From contig MU119332.1 in the NCBI GenBank assembly GCA_014904845.1, positions 62,001 to 126,000 of the forward strand: DNA of 64,000 nucleotides, given 5' to 3'. Below are positions 44,935-55,616 of the stretch, piece by piece. The position numbers and the translations under genes were made by a program. The notes under the pieces were generated by a model. That model saw only the letters and a program-made list of their open reading frames with translations. It was not told the DNA's origin and made no database searches. Each line of letters begins with the position of its first letter. The stretch's first letter is position 1. The DNA is from Acephala macrosclerotiorum (Eukaryota; Ascomycota; Leotiomycetes; Helotiales; Mollisiaceae).

Positions 44935-46059
44935 TCATCTCGGCGGCAAAATTCTCCTCACATACTCCCTCCCAATCTTCAATCCCTCTCTTACGAGGTC
45001 TTCAATCCTTCTGTCTTTCCTCTTCCTCAACCACAGTAGCACGATTCCTAATAAGAACGCATCCACCAAAAAATGCCTAACAACCAACCACACAAACCAA
45101 GCCGCCCACCTCCCAAAACTCCTCCTCTTCTTCCCTTGATACTCCCTTCCCGTGGCAATCTGCTCTCTGAGTGCTGCAATTTCAGCCGTCATCTTCACAA
45201 ATGCGTGTTCGACCGTTCTTCTCCACCTCTTCGTCTTTTTGTCTTTCTTCCCATCCCCTGCTTCGTCATATTCGTCGTTGGAGGAGTATTGGTTATAAGT
45301 GTCGATTTGGTGTTCGGATTCGGCTTCTGCTTCGTCGTCTTGAGACATGGGGGATAGAACTCGCATTGGACCGTCGGCGCCGGAGATTGGAGCAGTGAAT
45401 CGACGGGTGGGATGAGGGGTGATGGAGGTATAGGAAGGGATGTGGTGGTGGCCGGGGGAGGAGTTGGATGAGGAGGCGGAGTTGTTTTTTATTTGGTCCC
45501 AGACGAATTCTAGTTCGTCTACTAGGGCTCTTGCATCTCTGTTCTACATCAGTTCATTGCTTCTCAAACCAGAATCTCAATGTAGGAAGTCGCAATCCCA
45601 CCCTTCACTTCCCAACTTGTCCGAAATATCTCCAGGGATTGGAAAGAGAGAGACTCACGCAGTAGTACTAGCATACTTATGCATCGTCTCAATCAACGCC
45701 TCAATATACCTCCTCTTCGCCTCCGTCCTACTAATCCCCCTCTGCGCATCCCAAGCATCATATTTATCCCTATCTTTCCTCGCATCTTCAGATTCTGTCT
45801 CTCCTTCTCCTACAGATCCCGGTCGTTCCATGACGCCGTCTACGTCCCCTTCCATGGCTTGTTTGTAGAGGCCGTAGAGGCGGAGGCGGTCGCTGGGAGG
45901 TGGGCGTGAGGCGCCGGTTTTGGGGATTTTCTTGACGGTGTTGAGGGCGTGGACGAATACTCGGTCTGTGGAGTATTGCATTCCTTGTTAGTAAATTGGT
46001 CTTGAATTGAGAAGGGAAGGGGAAAGACGCGTGGTAAACTTACCCACTGAGTCTGCCAT
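44935..46059 (-). CDS. Tail-anchored acyl-CoA-binding domain protein, three exons, 308 aa
   Basis: Exons 46059-46044, 45965-45659 and 45538-44935 total 927 nt, in phase; introns are 78 and 120 nt. The N-terminal acyl-CoA-binding domain reads VDRVFVHALNTVKKIP, PPPSDRLRLYGLYKQAMEG, WDAQRGISRTEAKRRYIEAL, with the Tyr and Lys residues that bind the CoA part. A His/Ser/Pro linker and an acidic stretch follow, then a coiled-coil-like segment (FVKMTAEIAALREQI) and a C-terminal membrane helix (WLVVRHFLVDAFLLGIVLLW) with a basic tail. This is the ACBD-type architecture placing acyl-CoA binding on the ER or peroxisome surface. Exon 1 is only 16 nt. Confidence 0.92.
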
Positions 46060-46866
46060 CTTATCGATCTGCTGGCTCCTCTTAAGAGGATGCCCTTTCC
46101 CTTGCGTGTTCCTTATCTAAAATGTATCTGACTCGATGTAGCGACAGTGAGCCTCGGCCGTCAGATCTCACGATAGCCGAGCCCCGACCGCGTTGAAATT
46201 ATAGACATGGCATGAATGAAATGCGCGTGAGGATTTGAGCAAGGAGCGGTGGGTTTATTTATTTGTTGTGGGGAAAAGAAATCGAAATTGGCTTTCATGC
46301 GCATCATCAATCCAGTCGCGTGCAGATGGAAGTTGGGAATGCCTCGGTGCGAATTTGCAGGGTTGGTGGTGTTTTCTGCCGACGGCTGGGAAGAGGACGC
46401 TAAAGTGATGAGGAGCGGTCAATTATTTCTATGAAGTATTCAAACTTTATATATGGAGTTTTGAGGTCAAATAGCTGTTGATAGGGAAGTTTAATTGTAG
46501 TCGAAAAATAGGGCGCAGATGCAATTGTAATGGATGGTTGTCGATTTGTTCTGCACAAACTGAATCAGGGGTCCTCGTTACATGGGCTTCTAGCTTGCAT
46601 GTGAAGCCGCTTTGCATGCGAAAGCTCGCGGCTTTTAGAGAGAGCGCCGGACCGAAGTACTAGGGGGGCAAGGACACTGTTTATCTAAGAACGTAGCAGC
46701 AGAGGGGTCAACCACAACCAAGAGCATAATCCTCTGAACTGCCCATCGGAGTCTGCTCGAACCCGAGTCCGGTTTCCTTCTTAAAGTTCCAGAAGGTGTA
46801 GGACATTACAATTTAGGTATCATAGTAGGCAAGACTCCATACATACATAGCCAATTCGACCAGACT
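46060..46866. other. Intergenic between tandem genes
   Basis: Promoter of the acyl-CoA-binding gene and 3' region of the RNase III gene. No frame with support. Confidence 0.45.
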
Positions 46867-48676
46867 CTATGTACCTTCCTGTTGTTGCTGCTGTTCCAAA
46901 GCTTCCTTCTCCATCTTCAATTGTGCATCGAAGATTTTCTTCTTGTCCATGTATATCTTCATCAACTTCGTATTCGACATCGCCATCTCCGCCGCCTTGA
47001 AGCCAGCTTCCTTTTTGCCATTTGCTGTATGCCCAAGGCTTCGTCAGCATTCCAATTCAAGCATTGTAAAGAGGAGATTAGAATGTCCCAAAATCCTCGG
47101 GACATTCAAAGTCCCCCAAAAATGAGGAATGGAGAAGGTGGGCTTACCTTTACCAGAGCCAAGCATCCTATCTTCCTCTCCCCAGCCCGTAAGGTATACG
47201 CCCACAGTAAATAGTGGCAGCTTATTAGTCTTGTCCTTCTTCTCAGGTGCTGCGTCTTTGTAAACAATTTTGATACCCTTAGCTCCGACCATTTTCTGCA
47301 GTTGTTCCTTGGGATTGAGAGGTACCTTCTCAACAGTCGACGCAATTGCTTGGACTGGTTCATTGTAACCTGTATCCAAGATATCAGCACTGTGAAGAGG
47401 GAAACAGAATGTCCCGGGGCTCTGGGACAATCAAGACTCTCGAAATAAAGGGCGAAAATGGGTTATTGCTCCAAGGTGGACACACCTCGAAGCCGCCACA
47501 TTGGACTGTCTATCTTGAACCCAGTTCGTTCTTCGGCAATGATATCCTTCACAATCGTCATACCCCAGAGATCCTTCAACCACTCCGATGCACGCATCAC
47601 CCCATTCACTGGATCCGACAATATGACAGCAGCAACGTAAGCCTCGAATATATCTCCATGGATCTTTGTCTTTTCCTCATGCGCAGGTTTCTTGCCTGTC
47701 AAGAAATTCTCCGGTAGACGAGCTCGTTTGTCGAAACCATATTGACGCGAATAGTCTGCCAGGGTAAGGTTCTTGACCAAACGTTCACGGATCTGAGAGC
47801 ATTTGCCTACAGTGAGTGATGGGAATGTTTGGGAGATGAGGAGAGTAGCGATGAGCTCGATATAGGCGTCGCCGACCCATTCGAGGCGCTCGTAGCTGAG
47901 ATCTGTGGGGCTGCCGCTGCCACAACCGATGTGGGTGAATGCTGATGCTTCGAGAGTTGGATCGAGGACATCTGGGAGAGGAGGGAGTGTAGTTGGTATC
48001 GTTGATGATTTCCAGCCTGTGAGAGAGAGAGCGGATATCATCTTAGGGATATTCTGGTAATCATGTGACATCGACATGCGCTGAGGTTGCGAAGCTGGAG
48101 GAGAGGTGATGGCAGATGTATCGATATCGAGCTTCTTCTGCTTGAGAGAGGTTCTGAGATCTAGACATCGACTGAGATTGTCGTCCCCGATCAATCCCAA
48201 GGTCTCGTCCATGCCATCTTCATCCAAAGCCTCATCTAAAGCACGGATCAGAGTTGCGATCTTCTGCCCCTTATGTGCTTTGTCTGGACTATTGGTTCTC
48301 AAGGGGATGTCCAAGCTAAGCCTCTGTTGCTCATATGGAAAGCCGAATGGCGACTGCTCGTGAGAGTCCTAGAATCTGGTCAGTAACAGCCCGTGCATGA
48401 ATTATAGAGCCACCTCGATGTCGAGGTTTCAAAAAGCCAACACCAAATGTACCACAAAGCTAGACATTCATTAGGACGTGAACTGAAGAAACTGAGAGCT
48501 GGAAATTCGAGTAGTATGGAACTCCCATCAGAGACTACTCGAGGTCCGGGTCTCATATCTCAATGTCTCTCCAGCCTCGGGAAACTCACATTGTGCTTCT
48601 TGTGCTTTGAGATTCGCTCTTCAAGCCCAGGGCTTTCTTGGTGTTTCCGCTTGTGTTTGTTGAATAGTTTCTGCAT
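46867..48676 (-). CDS. Ribonuclease III (Rnt1-like), four exons, 449 aa
   Basis: Exons 48676-48590, 48368-47486, 47369-47148 and 47024-46867 total 1350 nt, in phase. The RNase III signature ERLEWVGDAYIEL (Glu and Asp of the metal site) lies near residue 188, followed by IRERLVKN and the second metal-site region KIHGDIFEAYVAAV. The dsRNA-binding domain is split by intron 3: GYNEPVQAIASTVE... LGSGKANGKKEAGFKAAEMAM. The N-terminus is basic (MQKLFNKHKRKHQ). By family, it cleaves double-stranded stem-loops in pre-rRNA and snRNA/snoRNA precursors in the nucleus. All three introns are long (221, 116 and 123 nt) compared with the window's usual 50-60 and carry inverted repeats. It is divergent from MRP-S33 with only 206 bp between the ATGs. 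Confidence 0.93.
47025..47147 (-). repeat. Intron 3 of RNase III gene, introner-like (copy 1)
   Basis: The 123-nt intron holds a perfect 9-bp inverted repeat, GAATGTCCC at 47081-47089 and GGGACATTC at 47099-47107. The same hairpin and flanks (a CCCACCTT block, and CTCTT(T/C)ACA(A/G)TGCT on the minus strand) occur in intron 2. Confidence 0.6.
47370..47485 (-). repeat. Intron 2 of RNase III gene, introner-like (copy 2)
   Basis: The 116-nt intron holds GAATGTCCC at 47407-47415 and GGGACAATC at 47424-47432, one mismatch from a perfect hairpin, and aligns with intron 3 over most of its length. Confidence 0.6.
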
Positions 48677-48882
48677 TTTGTACGAATATCAGATGCTGAA
48701 AATGTTCATGCTCCTGCATATGTGAGACATTCGAAATCTAGATTTCGAGCTCGCGACTTTTGAAATTGGCGGCGGAGCTCGGAACATTGTCGGCCCGATC
48801 CATGTCGTTAGCGCCAAATTTCCAGAAAGCATCAACGTCGTCTCAGACCAGCGACAGTGAGGTTTGAGGATCAAGCTGCACA

Positions 48883-49367
48883 ATGGCTGTTCCACGTTCG
48901 CGGATATTGGACTTGATGAGGGTGTGTACTCAATTGTAGCATGGGCAATCGATTGCGCCTGTACTGACCGTGGTAGGTTCAATGTCGGATCTTTTCAACG
49001 ACTTTCAATCCGGAGCGTCTTAGGCTGGGAAACAAGATTCTGCGACAACGATTGAAGGGGCCTGCGATGGCATCATATTATCCGAGAAAGGTGGCTACGA
49101 TACAGGATATTGCGAAGATGTATCCCGAATTCGAGGATGTTATCGATGAGGAGGAGGAGGATCGTTTGGAGGGGATTAAGATGTTTGTGGTCTCTGCTGC
49201 TGGAATTGAGATATATGCTGACAGTTGGGCAGTCTAAAGGCGAGAGGAAAGGGTGCTCCCAAGAAGAAGCGGACAGCAGAAGGTAAGACGAGAGATGCCC
49301 TAGATTTTGAGCTGCTACTGACATCAATACTGCAGAATCGAAAAAATTCAAGGGCAAGAAGAAGTAG
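48883..49367 (+). CDS. RSM27: Mitochondrial small-subunit ribosomal protein S33 (Rsm27-like), four exons, 108 aa
   Basis: Exons 48883-48921, 48977-49182, 49233-49282 and 49336-49367 total 327 nt, in phase, with introns of 50-55 nt. The family wording is complete: MAVPRSRILDLMR, VQCRIFSTTFNPERLRLGNK, LRQRLKGPAMASYYPRK, DEEEEDRLEGIK, LKARGKGAPKKKRTAEESKK and a KFKGKKK tail. It belongs to the mitoribosomal small subunit (MRP-S33 family). The basic C-terminus presumably contacts rRNA. Because of the four short exons no continuous frame spans it. It is divergent from the RNase III gene. Confidence 0.95.
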
Positions 49368-50355
49368 ATGGGTAGAAACACATTGGATGGAAGACCTGTA
49401 CGACATATGGCATACTTGTAGGAATATTGGCATTTGGTGGAGTATTTACAAGCATGGTACAAAACATGACCACTCCAGATGGCTGTCGGTGTTGGAGAAA
49501 GTATTTCTCCAAAAGACAAAAGAATGCCATGCGTTCCACCTTTGGTCTATTGTGCTCCAGGTAATGTAGGTTTTTTCTGTAGAAGTGCTTGCCGGAGACT
49601 CTTCTATGGCGTAAAAGATCTTTTTAAGTCCTTGGAATTCTGAAGAAGCTGAAAAGCAGCCACGAGATTCTTCTGACAGTCTCCTATTGTTGAGAATATT
49701 GGGCGATTCCCGTACCCCTTTCCGAGGTTGGATTCTTCTTAAAATTCTGCAAACAAAAGATGACATTTTCTAGGTACCAACTCTTTCTCGTTATGCGTAA
49801 ATTCTCGGTCTGCAAAAAATGGCAAGAGCGGCCGCCAAAAGTCGTCATTAGCCAATAGTATCTTCATGGTGGTTCGAGGGAGGAAGTCGTGAAAAGCGGC
49901 TTGCACGAACTCGATTTCTGTTAAACAAAAACATTTGATCTTGTTCAACTCCTTTTCCTCCGAACTTCTTCACAATTCAACACGCAGTTCTATTCACCGT
50001 CTCGTGATTCGACGAGTCTTGGTTGAAAATACATCACGTCTACTTCGTCCTCCCTCTTCCACCCCCGCCCCTTCTTCAACGCGCAACACCTCAACAATTT
50101 TGACTTCGCCGCGCCAACAAGAACCAGCACACTTGCCCTCGTTCAGTGGAGGAAGCGCGCCTCGAGAGCACCTTCCATTTATTTCCCTAGAGCTACGACT
50201 CGTATCTGATTTGTTGATCTTCTCTTTCCTTCCTACATCTACACGTCCACCTACGCGTCGAAGCCATCTGACAACATCTCCCTTCGACCAAGGCGCAGTA
50301 TCATCTGCCGAACTGACCTTCAATTCCTCGGGATTGCTTCAGCAGTTAGACCAAT
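49368..50355. other. Leader and promoter of the Pumilio gene
   Basis: Short frames on both strands have no support. From about 49940 the sequence becomes CT-rich, as in long fungal 5' leaders. No gene seen. Confidence 0.4.
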
Positions 50356-53182
50356 ATGTCTGCATCCACTGGTTCTCCAACCTTCCGTCGTTCGGCGAAC
50401 AGTAAGAGCATCTCCCAGGAGAACGCTGGCTCTCCTGATGACAGCCTCATAGCACGTCTGGTAAGTCTCTTCTTGCCTCGAACACCCCAGATTCACTGCT
50501 GGTAGTTCAAGTCATCTGTCGTCCCTCAACCCTGCCCCAAACCAGCCCACAGCCTTGTCCCCTTCCCCCAACGATTCCCACGTACGACACTCTTCCGCAA
50601 TTCAGAATTCACCACAAACACCCTGCATTATTTCGAGGAGCACATGCAAGATGTCATTGCCACATATATTTGCCATCTACTGACATTCCAACCCATAGGA
50701 TAATTCCTCAGTTTCGTTGAAGAAGTCTGCCTCTGCTCTGGCCACCAACAAGCTAGGAAACCAGCTCGGTAACCAAGCTATCCCAAAGGTCAGTCCACCC
50801 ACAATTGATAATATCCTACCATACTGGAGCTTCTACTGATGTATACAGAAGATGAAGTTCGAGCACGAGTCATCTGCATCAACCGAAATCAATCCGATGG
50901 ATAAGCTGCTCGCCAAGCTCTCTGAGCAACAAGCTGTCCTTGCCAACCAACGAGAGGCTCTCAAGAATTCGGACGACACCATTGCCTACGCTCGCACACT
51001 CGACTACATCGTCACTACGACTAGCAGCTCAATACCCATCACACCTACCAACGAGAGTCAAAACGTCAGCAATGTCCCGACCGCCCCGACCACAAGTCCT
51101 CCAAGTCTCCATGGCGAAGATGGTTCTACACCTAATGCCGAGGAAGTTGCTCGTCTGAAGGCTGAGCTCGAACTTGCCAAGGGCAAGATTGCTCGAATGG
51201 ACGAAGAGCTCGCTCAGACTAGAATCACCAAGCATACAATTGACCAAGCCATTGGTGGTGCCTCCGAGGCGGATTTTCCCCTCGCCCAGACGGATGATCG
51301 TTTCAACCATCTTCCACCGGTCGCTCGTCCTCCAATGCAGCGTGACAACTCCTGGGCAGCTCAAGACGATGCTCGCTCCGATACAAGTGATGCGTTGTCG
51401 GCCACTGGCTTCAACCGTGCTCGTGCTATTTGGAATGGTGGTGTCAAGCAGCCAGCTTTCTCTGCCATGCAAGGTCCCATGCAAGGTTATGAGCAACCCT
51501 CGACCGCTCTTGCCTCTGTTCAATGGGTGAACCGTGGCTTCGGTCAACCCTTCATCGATCCTAGCATGCAATTCTCTGCCGCACCTCCATCGAATGCCTT
51601 CCGCAACGATCGTATGATGCCAGAGCCAGATTTGTTGATGCCTCAGCCTCCACGCCGCAATCAACCGGCAAGTCGCTTCAACAACCGCAGCAGTGGTAAC
51701 TCGTATCCTTATGCTAGTAGCAATAGCTCTTTCGATGGTTTCACTCCTTCTTCTACTCCTTACGGCTCCGTTGGAGGTCTGGCTCCTAGTATGCCAACTA
51801 TGAACAATCCTATGGGTATGGGCATGTATGGTGGTTACAATCCTCAGCCAATTGGTACTCCGCTATCTCCACACGCCCCTGAGTTCACTTCCTCCGGTTC
51901 TACCTGGAAGAGTGATGTAAATACTTTCCACCCCTTGATCATTTCTTGTGCTCATACTTCACTAGACTGCTATTACCGAGGGTACAACTTACCTGCCTAC
52001 CACCGAACCTCTCAACTACCGTCGCCTCCTTGACCGTACCGTCAACTGCAACTGGAAGTACATCGTTGACAAGATTGTCTGCAACAATGATCAACAAGCT
52101 TCTATCTTCCTTCAGCAGAAGCTCAAGGTCGGCACAACGGAGCAGAAGTATGAAATCGTCGAAGCCATCGTCGCACAGGCCTATCCGTTAATGGTCAATC
52201 GCTTCGGCAACTTCTTGGTCCAACGATGCTTCGAGCATGGCACTCCTGAGCAAGTCATCAAGATTGCTGACGCTATTCGAGGCAATACCTTGAATTTGTC
52301 CATGGATGCTTTCGGATGCCACGTCGTCCAAAAGGCATTTGACTCTGTCCCAGAGGATTACAAGGCCATCATGGTTCATGAGCTTCTTCGCCGCATCCCC
52401 GAGACTGTCATCCATCGGTATGCCTGCCATGTCTGGCAAAAGCTTTTCGAGCTCCGCTGGACCGAGTCTCCTCCCCAAATCATGAAGTACGTCAATGAAG
52501 CTCTTCGTGGTATGTGGCATGAAGTTGCTCTTGGTGAGACTGGTAGCTTAGTGGTTCAGAACATCTTTGAGAACTGTCTGGAGGATGACAAGGTATGCTC
52601 TGTTTCCAACTTTCATCCTAACTTCACTAACACATACAGCGTCCATGCATCGAAGAAGTGCTTGCCAGTATCGACATCGTCGCCCATGGTCAATTTGGTA
52701 ATTGGTGCATCCAGCACATTTGCGAGCATGGTGCCCCAGCTGATCGCAGCCGAGCCATTGACCATGTCATCCGCTATGCATCTGAGTACAGCATGGACCA
52801 GTTTGCTTCCAAGGTCGTCGAGAAATGTCTCAAGATTGGCGGTCCTGATTTCCTCAGCAGATATCTCGATCGTGTCTGTGAAGGTCGTCTTGACCGTCCT
52901 CGCATCCCATTGATTGACATCGCCAGCGACCAATACGGAAACTACCTCATTCAATACATCTTGACTCACTCCAACCCTCAACATCGTGAGCTTGTCGCCA
53001 GTCATATCCGCAAGCATATGGTCTCTCTCCGTGGATCCAAGTTCGGCTCTCGTGTTGGCATGCTCTGTACCAACCCTGCTATCCAGACTCGTCCTGGTCC
53101 TGGTGTTGGCCCTGCTATCGGTGCTCCTGTTCCTCGCATGGGCCCTCAACCCAACCCTCGCTTTGGTGGTGCCTACCGCTAG
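50356..53182 (+). CDS. Pumilio (PUF) RNA-binding protein, five exons, 810 aa
   Basis: Exons 50356-50460, 50699-50788, 50849-51916, 51966-52592 and 52640-53182; all junctions are phase 0. The N-terminal half is low complexity with a short coiled coil (EEVARLKAELELAKGKIARM). The C-terminal part has eight PUF repeats with cores NWKYIV, GNFLVQ, GCHVVQ, ACHVWQ, GSLVVQ, GNWCIQ, ASKVVE and GNYLIQ, ending in a Pro/Gly-rich tail. Repeats 6-8 carry the N/Q, S/E and N/Q pairs that read UGU, so the protein should bind UGU-containing 3' UTRs and control mRNA decay or localisation in the cytoplasm. No RRM is seen, unlike yeast Jsn1/Puf2. Confidence 0.95.
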
Positions 53183-54368
53183 AAGCATACCTATGACATC
53201 TTGCTCCGTTTGCTGTGTCATATTGCTCCTTGTGGCTTGGCTCGCATCATCTTACTTGAAGCACGATATTACGGAACCACAATACGATACGACATTTCGA
53301 ACGGGCTTTGTCTCTCTTGTTTGCTCTGGTCTTTCATATCTATGGATGTCTCCAATTGGCTCTGTTACATCCTCCAAAAGCCACTTTAGGCATTGTTAGT
53401 CTATTGTCTTTGCCGAAATGGTGGCACCTGCGAGTCGCCTGCAATATTTCCTCTTTGTTCTGTTCATCAACATTTTCTCCGGCACCTATTCCACCATTAT
53501 GGATCATCCTACTCCGAGGAATACTTTGCCTTCGGTGTCTTGGACACATCATGGTTAGAGGTTTTGCATTGGGTTGTCCTGGCGTAGACATCGTTGTCCT
53601 TTGTGGCAGCTTTGCTATTACCATTCGACTGGGTGCAATACTGCCTTGTGTGAATGTATACTTGCTTCTCTTTTCCTTGTCTCCTGGATGCAGCGCTATG
53701 AAGGAAGTTCTGCATGTATTCTGCAGGTGGCAGATATTGATGTGGTGGAGAGAAGAACTGCTATCATGCTGAGATGTTTCTTCTTGCTCCTGAGGTCGTA
53801 GCCAAAACCGAAAACCCAAAAGCTTTGTTATTTAGTCACTCCTTGAAGAACAGAAAGCTTTTGTACAAAACTTTGAGGACTTGTGATTCGTGATTCGCGA
53901 AAGATAATGCGCAACAAGTCAAACCATCCTTTAGATTCTGCTAATGGAGAGTTCGTTTTTATGGTAGAAGGAGCATCTCACTTTTCATTCAAAGGATTGA
54001 AACTAAATGTATGTGTAATCAACGTTCATTTTGTGTTAATGATGCGAAAGCCTCGTCATCATCATGATTCAACGTATCTGTAACTCCCAAGATTTGATCA
54101 ACGCTATACGCCATGCCACAGCTAGGAGTCTAAATTCCTCCAAGCAAACGCAAACCCCATAATAGTCGTGATCGATAAGGTTGTAAAAGCAACGCATTTT
54201 AATAGCAATGCAATGAGGCCGGAGTTTCGTCGGCGGTCCCCATAATGCAATGTAGACGCCAGACTCCTCCAATCATGTTCAGTCCTCCCTACGCACGCCA
54301 ATGTCACTCCGAGATATCCCTCTAAGATGGCCCCTAAAGTGTCGGACATTCAAGTGGGAAGACCGAAC
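53183..54368. other. Long 3' region of the Pumilio gene and spacer
   Basis: T-rich downstream sequence, probably a long 3' UTR. Open frames here have no domain. Nothing else seen. Confidence 0.4.
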
Positions 54369-55225
54369 TTAAGCATCAGGCAACTCCTGTGGAATATAAA
54401 TATCCCTCTCATCACCAAACACGCCCCCAATCTCCCCCTGAATCTGCGCCTCAGGAACATCTCTCTCCCATGGCTTTCTCCGCTTCGGTAGAACGGGGAT
54501 AGAAGCTTGTTCAGGTCGTACTCCTTCGGGTATATCCTTTATCCCTGGGATTGGCTTGCCTGAGGTGATGAGCTCGACTATGTCGGCGAAGGACTTTGGG
54601 TAGGGTGCGCCGACGGAGTTTATGGGTTCGGAGGTGGTGGCGTGGGAGGATGGGAGGGTGGTGGAGTAGGGGGGCGGTGGTGGAGGGGGGGCGCCGGCGT
54701 AGGCGAGTTGCCAGTCGGGGATAGTGGATGAGGGGTCGTCGATGGGGTTGGTGGGGGGTGAGGTGGTGGTTGTGGGTTCGGGTTGAGAGGTGGATTCAGA
54801 GGTGAGTTGAGACGTGGCTTGAGAGGTGGACTCGGACTTGGAGAGGAGGTAGGTTTTGTAGGAGTTGAAGTCGATGGGGATGGAGCGTTTGCGGGAGAGG
54901 TAGAAGCATTGGGCTCGGAGGGTGAGGTCTTCGACTTGGGAGGGTTGGGGATTGGGACCGAGGATTGCGGCGAGTCCTCCCTGAAGATAGAGTCAGCATT
55001 GTCCGTTCAAACAACAATAGCGTTTGAAAGATTAACTTGTAGAGACATATACGTGATCTGAAGTTGCAAATGTCTTGGGTAAACAATGGAGGGGCCGAGG
55101 TCGAAAGAAAAGATTGCTTGGGTGACTCGACTGACCTGAAACTCTCTGTCCTTATCCCATGGATACTCCTCCAGCTGCTTGAAGATATTAGCAGACTCTC
55201 CGTTGGTTGCTGACTCCATGGCCAT
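54369..55225 (-). CDS. Pex39-like protein with KPWE motif, two exons, 233 aa
   Basis: Exon 1 (55225-55136) encodes NIFKQLEEYPWDKDREFQ. After a 155-nt intron, exon 2 (54980-54369) continues GGLAAILGPNPQ and AQCFYLSRKRSIPIDFNSY, the conserved fungal block seen before a Pro/Ser/Thr-rich linker. The C-terminal part has SFADIVELITSGKPIPGI followed by RRKPWERD. The short N-terminal domain plus an [R/K]PWE motif is, to my knowledge, the layout of the recently named peroxin Pex39, which binds the PTS2 receptor Pex7 and aids import of PTS2 cargo. The identification rests on memory of that motif. It is divergent from Scd6 with about 390 bp between the ATGs. Confidence 0.8.
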
Positions 55226-55616
55226 GATGGTTGTAGTCTCGAAGTTGTCTTGTTGAAGGACAGCTGGGTGAACTTCGGATAAGCTACGGCGACGGAGTTT
55301 GTCTGTTCCTTGAAATGGCGTGGTGGCCCGGAAGTTAAGGCTACAGGAAGCGAGGCTAAGATCCAGACTAGTGCAGATGCACCAATCAGCTTAGCGAGCG
55401 TTAGACTTTCCCAGCCCAGCCAGTGCCCAGCCTCTTTTCTACTTCTTCGCGAAAGACCACAAACTCCCTTCCGTACAATCCACAAACTCCTTCTCCCTTC
55501 CTCCAACACGAAATTCCTTCGCGCACGTATTTACGATTCTCCCAATCTTCTTTTCTCATTCTCCCTTCTCGATCGATCGCGCGCTGGCTGTGAGCTGATC
55601 GCAGTATCACCGCACG

